Assembly: GCA_032207245.1 (NCBI GenBank)
Contig: CM063502.1
Coordinates: 110,199,453 to 110,263,452 of the forward strand
Reading direction: 5' to 3'
DNA: 64,000 nucleotides
Source: Pardosa pseudoannulata
Taxonomy: Eukaryota; Arthropoda; Arachnida; Araneae; Lycosidae
Below the pieces are notes generated by a model. That model saw nothing but the letters and a program-made list of their open reading frames with translations, did not search any database and was not told the origin of the DNA. Below, one piece after another: positions 56,569 to 64,000 of the stretch (the stretch's first letter is position 1; the number at the start of each line of letters is the position of its first letter). The position numbers and the translations under genes were made by a program.

Positions 56569-57330
56569 TATAAACAAATGTAGACGTACATATTATCGAG
56601 ATTGATAAAATTATCCTAAAGATCGGAGTAGAAATAAATTTTGGCGACTAGAAAATTTCATAATAGTAGCAAAACGCAATCCGGAAATAGAACGCTCTTG
56701 CTAACAAGATGAAAACATTAAATTATCATGAACTGTGACACCACAATTAATCTCGGTTCGTTTAAAAGTCACATGGTTTTCTCTTAATTTTAAATTAATA
56801 TTTAAAATGATGGACCTATTTCTTTTTACATTTTTGAGATCACTTTTGGAAATAACGAGTCTTGAACTATAAGAAAAATATGAAGTTGTTCCTCTACATT
56901 TGCAAATTCCTCATTAACCCTCTTAATGCACAATCAAAAATTTTTAATGTAAAAAACACAATTTAGAACGTTGTCTTGCCAATGAGGAATTTGCACATGT
57001 GGGGGATTCGAACAACTTAGTGTTTTTCTGATAATTTCAGACTTGTAGATTCCAAAAATGTTCTCAAAAATGTAAAAAACTGGGTCCATCATTTAAAAAA
57101 TTAATTTTAAAGTTAAGCGAAAATCACGTGACATCAAAACGCTCCGTGATTGGTTGTGATGTCATCGTTCATGCAGACCAATATTTTTGTATTGCTTTTA
57201 AGCGCGCACTATTTTCCGATTTTGTTTTTGCAAGTTCCTGAAATTTCCTAGCTATCAAAATTTATTTTTATTTAAACCTGAAGGTTTAGTTTATCGATCT
57301 AGATAGCTTAGTTATCTCAATTTGTCATAA

Positions 57331-57464
57331 ATGTCTCTTCTACCTGGATTTACCAAAAGACAATCAGACAACCGCCCGAAAATTGACAGCATGTCAATGT
57401 TTTCTTTCTTAGCAAAAAACTCGGATTTTATGGGAGCAGAAATACGAGGAATTAAAACCCAAAG
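57331..57464 (+). CDS. Conserved first exon of an unknown element-encoded protein
   Basis: ATG opens MSLLPGFTKRQSDNRPKIDS, continues MSMFSFLAKNSDFMGAEIRG and IKTQ, and meets the donor GTATGT in phase 2. Two other copies (522 and 56568) keep the frame and length while the DNA has diverged, which implies past selection on the protein. The preceding ~350 bp holds CACGTGAC, TGATTGG and TGATGTCAT motifs and is shared between copies. My weak recollection is that arthropod proteins with SWIM and YqaJ-nuclease domains begin in a similar style; no later exon is visible here to test that. Confidence 0.5.
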
Positions 57465-57669
57465 GTATGTAAAATCATTTATATTTTTTTCCAATTTTAC
57501 TTAACATGTATTAATACTTTATTCATGCTAAACACAGCTCTTTTGTTTGTAAACACAAACAAGTCAAATAAATATACATATATCATATACACACATTTGT
57601 AGTAGCATCGTTTTTTATAAATAGAGACGGATGTAATATTAAAATAAAAATTAGAGGAGGTATTTATTG

Positions 57670-57737
57670 TGAGACCCGTCTCATTAGCCTTTGTGTTGCA
57701 AAAAGTAGACCGTAGCACTACAAAACCAAACCAAAAC
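57670..57737 (+). repeat. SINE 3' fragment
   Basis: CCCGTCTCATTAGCCTTTGT and GTAGACCGTAGCACTACAAA, the family tail only. Confidence 0.75.
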
Positions 57738-58171
57738 AAAATCAATTCTTAGATATTTTAAATATGATGAAAAGAAATTTTAAATCTTTAAACGGCATTA
57801 CTTAATTATTTATACATTTTTAAATAGCAATACAATTTTATTGCCTTTAATATTAATGTCAAATTAAAAAATGTATAAAATTTCTCAAATTAAATTTAAT
57901 TTTTAAAGTAATATAATTATCAAGTATTTTAAAAATATTATACTTTTTTTTCAAATTAGTCACCACTTTAATCGAAAAATATCACTGTTACATTTGATAC
58001 ACAAGAAAGTATGCATCTCTGAAGAAAACATTTATAATACCTTGAAAATACATAACTTTCCCCTCCCCCGAGTTATTTATTAGATAATTATATGCTTTAG
58101 ATATTTATATGTTTTTCGATATTTATATGCTTTATAAAATATTTATTGTACTTGAACTCTGTGATAATACT

Positions 58172-58236
58172 CGAAAATTAGCAGTTTTAAAAGTTAAATA
58201 GCAGTGGTTAATCAACAATCCTTTTAAAGGTATAGA
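58172..58236. repeat. Half-copy of the 48.4-kb palindromes
   Basis: CGAAAATTAGCAGTTTT followed by AAAGTTAAATAGCAGTGGTT repeats one arm of each palindrome at 48415-48549. It lies just downstream of the THAP ORF, as in the other copy. Confidence 0.65.
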
Positions 58237-58265
58237 TGTATTTTATATACTTTAATTGTTCTAAA

Positions 58266-58511
58266 TTAGTAATATTTAAACAAATGCAAGCATTTATTTA
58301 CCGAAAAATGGTCTTCACAAACCCATAGAGATGATTTATATGATAATTTGAGGTTTAATTTCTCATCCCTTTTCATCTCAGTTGTCCAGATTTTACGTAT
58401 ATGTGGGTCTTTCGTGACGCTGAAAAATATCTTCTCATTGCAATTAGTTGTTGTATTTTTACAGAGTGGCACAATACAATATTTAGAGTATGATTTTTTA
58501 ATGCCAGACAT
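58266..58511 (-). CDS. THAP-domain protein fragment, transposon-encoded
   Basis: 81 codons starting MSGIKKSYSKYCIVPLCKNT. The C2CH zinc ligands are C12, C17, C65 and H68 (WVCEDHF), with Pro15 and Trp42 in expected places. The THAP domain is a DNA-binding zinc module of P-element, Kolobok and THAP9-like transposases and of host THAP proteins. The ORF ends shortly after the domain, and the usual C-terminal HF....Y box is incomplete. A degenerate second copy at 47990-48365 with the same leader shows it is repetitive, so a transposon origin is preferred over a host gene. Confidence 0.6.
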   Translation of the reverse strand: MSGIKKSYSKYCIVPLCKNTTTNCNEKIFFSVTKDPHIRKIWTTEMKRDEKLNLKLSYKSSLWVCEDHFSVNKCLHLFKYY

Positions 58512-59403
58512 AACAAAAAAATTTCTATTATATGCGATACTTTACACAAAAACAAATTTAAAAGTCGACTTTTAACATGTAAACAGCATAGGCGCTCGGT
58601 GTTTACATGAACGATGACGTCACAAACTCGGCGGAGAAAAAGTATCGTTTTTGAGAGACGTTAAAGAGTCCGCTATAAAACCCATTAGAAATCACTCATT
58701 AGGCCCCCAAATGAAAGAAAAATAGCTACTGTCCTGCTTACTTTTTTATCTTCTATCGTTTAAAATCAAAATTAGAAAACGTGAAAATTCCTCATTAAAA
58801 AAAAATCAAATTTTTCATTGCAATTTTGGATTTTGATAACATTGCAGAAAATAGTCGAATATTGTAATATTATACACACATCGACTTTTTTTTATCTTTC
58901 TTTTCGAATTCCACTTCAGAATAAGCATTATTATCAGTAGAAATACTTATTTATACTTTTAAAACATAAATAATAACAATACTAGTATTTATAAAATTAA
59001 TCAAAATTTTCTTTTGTGGGATATATTTCGAAATTAGGTGCAGCACATAGCCCAACATTGCAACTATTACACAGGCAACGGCTCTCTTTTCTTTTCCTTT
59101 TTCCTTTGCTTTCTCTTTTAGCACAACACACAGCAATTTATTAGTAGAAAAAAAATATATTTTATACTTGAATAAGTAAGTGTTATAGCTTACAATCCCA
59201 TGTAAATGGTAAATATCAATAAAACGATGGGTTTTTGTTTTTGCTTTCACATTGCTATTTTTAATTCTCGATTGCATTTGAGTGTGAAAAATTGTAGCAA
59301 CATAAAGTACAATGCCACTCGAATTATCTCGAGAGTGCATAGTTTGGCCAGTTTAGCCCGCTCGAGTTAACTCGAGCATGCACGTTAAGGGGTTAATGAG
59401 CCT

Positions 59404-59573
59404 AACGATGGCCGAATGGCAGAGCGCTGTCTTCGGTACCGGCGTTTGCGGGTTCGAATACCGTTGCTGGCATAGATGTTTGTAGCCGTTCGTAATCGGC
59501 TTTAAGCAGTAGTACCCGGTCTCATTAGCCCTTGTAAGCAAAACAGTAGACCGTAGTACTCCAGACCAAAACC
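59404..59573 (+). repeat. tRNA-derived SINE, forward, well preserved
   Basis: GATGGCCGAATGGCAGAGCG (A box), GCGGGTTCGAATACCG (B box), TAGCCGTTCGTAATCGGCTT, CCCGGTCTCATTAGCCC, and the tail GTAGACCGTAGTACTCCAGA. Confidence 0.9.
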
Positions 59574-59590
59574 TCATTATATGGAGATCT

Positions 59591-60221
59591 CAGCACCGTA
59601 GCCAGAAATTATATTCGGAGGGGGACAAGGGGAAAGGCATTGTTTTTTGTGAATGATACTACAGCAAAACTACAGGTTTTCTTATGTATGTATACCGCAA
59701 TGAGTATCATAATACAATAAGGTTTTAAAATATCAAAATTCTTAAAAAATGATATAATGAACAAATTTAAAGCTTAGAATGAGTAATGAAGTAACTACAC
59801 ATTAAATTTAATAGTAAAATTAACATTGTAAACTATACATGGGATTCAATTCTAATATTTAAAATAGAAGTATAAATAACGAAAAGAATAATTTTGAAAG
59901 AAAATGAACATGTCCGAATTTTTTATCTGTATATTATAAAATATGTTCGCCTTGAAAGTCTGCAAAAACATTTCCGAATTTCTTCCGATTGTGCATCAAT
60001 AATATGATGCGTTGCTAAAAGTGCTATCAATCTGCTCTAACTGGTCGAATACAATTTATCCCTTCTGTTTAATTCAACGTCACTAAACACATTGTTGTCT
60101 ATTTACAGTTAGGAAGATGACACAACCACGAACATGGTCCATTTTCTTTCAACGAAACGGTCTTTTTAGAATTTCGGAGGGGGACCGGTCCCCCTAAATC
60201 CCCCCCTTGCCTACGGCCTTG
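59591..60221. mobile_element. hAT-type MITE with perfect 8-bp target duplication
   Basis: Ends CAGCACCGTAGCCAG and, reversed, CAAGGCCGTAGGCAAGG. The flanking duplication GGAGATCT at 59583-59590 and 60222-60229 is exact. TCGGAGGGGGAC recurs near both ends. The 631-bp interior has no coding sequence. Confidence 0.75.
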
Positions 60222-60229
60222 GGAGATCT

Positions 60230-62303
60230 AATTTAAGTGATAGATAATTGAATTTTTTGCTGAACGAAGTATAATTTGTGAGGATTACCTTATTCCAACG
60301 GCAGTTAATCTGTTTCCAATACTTTTTTTTCTCCCTTTGGTAATTCCTTGACTGTGTGTGACACCGCCATTTTTCTCTTCTGTGTTTTCTGTGAATTCCA
60401 CAGTCTAAATTATTCCATAAAAAAGGCATTTCAATATCGTACCATCCTCCATCATATTCATCTTAACACCCCCTAAAAAGCCATTAATGCTGATCGCTGT
60501 AAAACTCAATACTATAATTTACTACAACTGTACTACAATTTCCATATATATTTCCCCTTGACCTTAAACCGCACGAAGTAAAGATGATCTGTATGCTTTA
60601 AATAATATTAGAATAATAACCAGTATCTCATTAACGCCCAAGCCGACTGGTTGCGGCCCTGGGTATCCTAAAGTTTTGGGGCCTCAAAATTTTATACCTA
60701 ATTTGTAAAGCGTAAGTTACTATTTGAACAAAATTTAAAAACATTTCAAGTTGATTCTTCAAGCAATATTTCATAAAACTTAACTCAGAAAACTGTATAA
60801 AATTAACTAATAATTTTTATTATCGTTGTAAACTGTAAAAAAAAAAATAAATGTAAAATTTCTACTTTTTTAGAACTTATAAACATTTTCATAGTATCAT
60901 GTAAAAAAGGTTGTTATAATTTGTATAAGTTGTTTGTATAAGTTGATTGAGCATTATACTGAACTTCAAATGTGTGTGTGTGTGTGGGGGGGCTAGGAAC
61001 ACCCAGATTCTGGGCCTAACTTTGTCTTTATATGGCCCTGACAATAATATTTAGTGATCTTAATTCTAAACATAGATACTAGAATTGTAATATAAGTAAC
61101 ACATATGACTGTGCAATAACTACTTTTTCTGAATACACTGAATTCAATATAACTACTCCTAACGTTGTGAGGTTAACTCTGCTACTTTTTTTTATGGCCA
61201 TAATTATCCATATATTAAGATCAAGCTTGCTTCCACTCTCGAAGTGAAGTGAAAGAAATTGAACGAGGCTTATATGAGTCAATCGGTGGAGGAAACGTGG
61301 GAGGCAGTGTTAAATAAGTCCTAGAAAGTGTATGCATATGAATGAATAAAGAGTATTTTAGGTTTTAACAGTAGAGTTTTCGTTCTAGTCAAGCAGTAAT
61401 TAAAGTTGAAACACAGAAAAAGACTTCATAACGTACCCATCACTCCATCAACGGCAGTAAGATTAATGACTTTGTCCTCGTTAAGAGTGTTCTAAATTAA
61501 ACTAATTACATTATACTCATACAATAATGTGGACTAAATAACAATTTTAATTCAGTAGACAAATTGTTTTAAAATTAGAGCAACATTTTTCTTCGTTTTA
61601 TCCCAGTTAAAAATATATTAATGTTTTTACCAGCATTTGTTTCGTTTATGTAATTAACGACCATTAATGGGAAATTTTTTTCGAAAACCAATGCGAAACC
61701 TAAAAATAATCAGAAAACAATTAAATTTTGAATAAAAGAAAAGTAATTTTACACTCATTAGATATGAGTCAATAAAAATAAAATCGTATGAAGCATTCCT
61801 CGGTTTATCTTCATTCAGGTTATAACACCTTTGGTTGCGCTATGGTTGTACACAAGTGAGTGCAACCTGTTTGGGAGGAAGAAAATATTCTATTATTATA
61901 TCGCTTTCATTCTCTTTTTTGTGTCATATAATTGCTGTAAAATAGTTCATGTTTTTTTTTACTTATTTTTACTAGTTTTTTTTACATTGCCCATTTTTTC
62001 ATCTTTTCTGTTTTATTCTATTTTATTTTTCTGTTTTATTTATGATACTGAAAAAAAAAGAACCCCAAAACCAGCTTCGGGGGATGTAATTCAGGTTACA
62101 TCCTGAAATATCTTAAAATTGTTGCTCGCCGTCTTTTTTTGACCCTAAGACAGTTCTCGTAACCTTTGCAGAGGGAGAGTGATCTTCACTGAAATCGGTG
62201 CTGAACCAGCGCTGGAGTCCAGGCAACTTCTGCTGCACGACCTCATTTTTGTGCCCTTCACATTCGCTTTTGCTTTTGAAAAGTTAGCAAAGACTTTGAA
62301 ACA
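60230..62303. other. Intergenic, little recognised
   Basis: AT-rich with a (GT)nG8 run near 60970-60992. Short ORFs (60211-60429, 61079-61282, 61831-62106) show no family features. 62110-62300 is more balanced in composition and may be a promoter or 5' leader for the exon at 62304. Confidence 0.45.
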
Positions 62304-62371
62304 ATGAATGAACTTCATTTTTTCTGTGCGCTTATTGTTTTTGCGGGTATAAGCCTGAGGATTTTATTGAA
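62304..62371 (+). CDS. Possible first coding exon of a secreted or membrane protein (partial)
   Basis: The ATG in context AAACAATGA opens MNELHFFCALIVFAGISLRI, a short N-region followed by a hydrophobic core like a signal peptide or membrane anchor. It meets a strong donor GTAAGT at 62372 (phase 2). A CpG-containing 5' stretch (62110-62300) precedes it. The rest of the gene would lie beyond the window, with the terminal tandem repeat in its first intron. There is no homology support. Confidence 0.3.
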
Positions 62372-62689
62372 GTAAGTCACTTTTGGTAAATTATATTTTA
62401 ATAATATTTATAATTACGGATATAATTTTTTTTATTAATGAATGAAACGCATCAAACTATTATTTTCATTAGTTTCCTTTACCTTTTCTTTTAAAAGGTA
62501 AACAAAGGAAAAATAATAGTTGCGAATTTTTATAATTTTATTCTTTCATAATAAGCAAATTTTTCATCGGTATTTATTATAAATTAATTTCAGGAATATT
62601 TTAATAATTTTCACTTTCATTGATATGCATTTTTTATTACTCCGAGAAAATTTCTTTATTAGCGTTTTCACTGATATTCTTAATATGTG

Positions 62690-64000
62690 AATTTTCGGTT
62701 CATTTTATAAATCCACACTTTCAGGAATATCAATAGGTCATTAGCCTTCGTGTAGAAAAAAAAAAAGATTATAATTTAAAAAGTGAACTAAACCAAATAA
62801 AAAATGTACATTTTCTACTACTGAATGAACCTTTTCAAATTATTACCTTAATTAGTTTGATTTACCTGTTCTTTTAAAACGTTAAATGGAAGAAATAATA
62901 ATGAGTTATTTATAAGTTTATTTTTCCAGAAGGAAACTTTTTATTGATAGATCATAACGTAAAAAGCAAACCAAACCAAATACAAAATATACATTTTTTA
63001 CTACTATTATCTTAATTAGTTTGATTTACCTGTTCTTTTAAAAAAGTTAAACGGAAGAAAAAATAATGAGTTACTTATAAGTTTATTTTTCCAGAAGGAA
63101 ACTTTTTATTGACAGATCATAACGTAAAAAGCAAACCAAACCAAATACAAAATATACATTTTTTACTACTGAATGAACCTTTTCAAATTATTATCTTAAT
63201 TAGTTTGATTTACCTGTTCTTTTAAAAAGTTAAATGGAAGAAATAGTAATGAGTTATTTATAAGTTTATTTTTCCAGAAGGAAACTTTTTATTGATAGAT
63301 CATAACGTAAAAAGCAAACCAAATACAAAATATACATTTTTTACTACTGAATGAACCTTTTCAAAGTATTATCTTAATTAGTTTGATTTACCTGTTCTTT
63401 TAAAAAAGTTAAACGGAAGAAAAAATAATGAGTTACTTATAAGTTTATTTTTCCAGAAGAAAACTTTTTATTGATAGATCATAACGTAAACAGCAAAACC
63501 AAATACAAAATATACATTTTTTACTACTGAATGAACCTTTTCAAATTATTATCTTAATTAGTTTGATTTACCTGTTCTTTTAAAAAGTTAAATGGAAGAA
63601 ATAGTAATGAGTTATTTATAAGTTTATTTTTCCAGAAGAAAACTTTTTATTGATAGATCATAACGTAAACAGCAAAACCAAATACAAAATATACATTTTT
63701 TACTACTGAATGAACCTTTTCAAATTATTGTCTTAATTAGTTTGATTTACATGTTCCTTTAAAAAGTTAAATGGAAGAAATAATAATGAGTTATTTATAA
63801 GTTTATTTATCCAGAAGGAAACTTTTTATTGACATTCATCATAAGTGAATTTCAGGCATATTTTAATATATCTCACATTTACTTACACTTTTATATATTT
63901 GCTACTACTAAACGGATCTTTCAAGCCACTATCTTCATTAGCTTGATTTACTGGTTCTTTGAAAAAGTAAACAGAAGAAAGAATGATACAGAAGTATTTA
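62690..64000 (+). repeat. ~180-bp tandem repeat array reaching the window edge
   Basis: The box TTTGATTTACCTGTTCTTTT recurs near 62860, 63022, 63206, 63385, 63564 and 63744 (spacing ~162, 184, 178, 180, 179), with a diverged unit at ~63943. Each unit carries GAGTTAYTTATAAGTTTATT, CCAGAAGGAAACTTTTTATT, ATAGATCATAACGTAAA and ATATACATTTTTTACTACTG. The second unit lacks about 19 bp. A more divergent relative lies at 62455-62640. Confidence 0.9.
62735..62800 (+). repeat. Possible SINE tail
   Basis: GTCATTAGCCTTCGTGTAG then an A-rich run and GAACTAAACCAAAT, resembling the SINE 3' end. Confidence 0.4.

Larger units (their letters stand above)
47865..56915 (-). mobile_element. Stretched copy of the THAP-type two-gene element (hypothesis)
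   Basis: The left end AATGAGGCATGTTCACG (47865) is followed by a THAP remnant on +. The right end CAAATTCCTCATT (56915) is preceded by the conserved exon on - (56568-56435). The layout is therefore the mirror image of the compact copy at 56981-58796, but 9 kb long because a MULE, a SINE and other insertions sit inside. The two ends could instead belong to separate damaged copies. Confidence 0.4.
56981..58796 (+). mobile_element. Compact copy of the THAP-type two-gene element
   Basis: The left end AATGAGGAATTTGCAC (56981) and the right end, reading inward, AATGAGGAATTTTCACG (58796) form an inverted pair. Inside, the conserved exon (57331-57464, +) and a THAP ORF (58511-58266, -) read toward each other, each preceded by a promoter-like leader. 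A SINE tail (57670-57737) is inserted between them. The DDE core of a transposase is not visible, so this is an internally deleted copy. THAP domains plus possible TTAA ends suggest a Kolobok- or P-like origin, not proven. Confidence 0.5.

Noticed and set aside
58951..59340. 129-codon - strand ORF with Lys/Glu-rich stretch
   Set aside because: It starts inside CTCGAG-rich terminal motifs of a transposon-like end and passes through low-complexity sequence; no family features.
50221..59573. Genuine tRNA genes
   Set aside because: The A- and B-box sequences belong to dispersed SINE copies with a shared non-tRNA tail; none folds into an obvious intact tRNA with acceptor stem.
62690..64000. CRISPR-like array
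   Set aside because: The unit is ~180 bp and repeats throughout, with no short repeats or unique spacers, in a eukaryotic context.

Overview
This is eukaryotic, AT-rich nuclear DNA from an arthropod, most likely an arachnid such as a spider. That reading rests on long intron-rich genes, abundant (TA)n microsatellites, many decayed cut-and-paste transposons (piggyBac-like, hAT, mariner, MULE, THAP-type), and a tRNA-derived SINE of a kind I associate with spider genomes. The species is an inference. There is no sign of bacterial, organellar or CRISPR content.

Two convergent host genes can be traced exon by exon. On the + strand, a complete REV7/MAD2L2 gene (HORMA-domain protein of translesion synthesis and the shieldin complex) runs from 2034 to 23471 in six coding exons, 197 residues, with compatible splice phases throughout. 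On the - strand, a C2H2 zinc-finger gene runs from 39558 down to 29249 in four coding exons, 591 residues and about eleven fingers. Their 3' ends face each other across 5.8 kb of repeats. A possible first exon encoding a signal peptide of a third gene lies at 62304-62371 (+).

The REV7 introns hold a piggyBac-like element (4112-5202), a dead mariner-family transposase (7384-8415), an inverted SINE pair near 10.8-11.0 kb, a short hAT element carrying a transposase scrap (12094-12610), local duplications near 18 kb, and a miniature Ty3/Gypsy element with two ~135-bp LTRs and a gag remnant (19299-20368). Between the two genes are a SINE, a 330-bp TTAA-flanked MITE and a decayed hAT-like element.

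From about 40 kb to the end the window is almost wholly mobile or repetitive. It contains a degenerate ~170-bp satellite (41.4-43.1 and 46.6-46.9 kb) broken by GC-rich inserts, then a nest of DNA transposons between 47.8 and 60.2 kb. A MULE-type element with a perfect 10-bp target duplication (49339-54530) contains another element with a 6-bp duplication (49640-50967), which in turn contains a SINE. This nest sits inside what looks like a stretched copy of a two-gene transposon: a THAP-domain ORF at one end and an unrecognised, protein-level-conserved first exon at the other, reading toward each other. A second, compact copy lies head to head with it at 56981-58796, and a truncated copy of the unknown exon lies at 170-608. 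This two-gene element is the most interesting object in the window. The last 1.3 kb is a ~180-bp tandem repeat that continues past the window edge.
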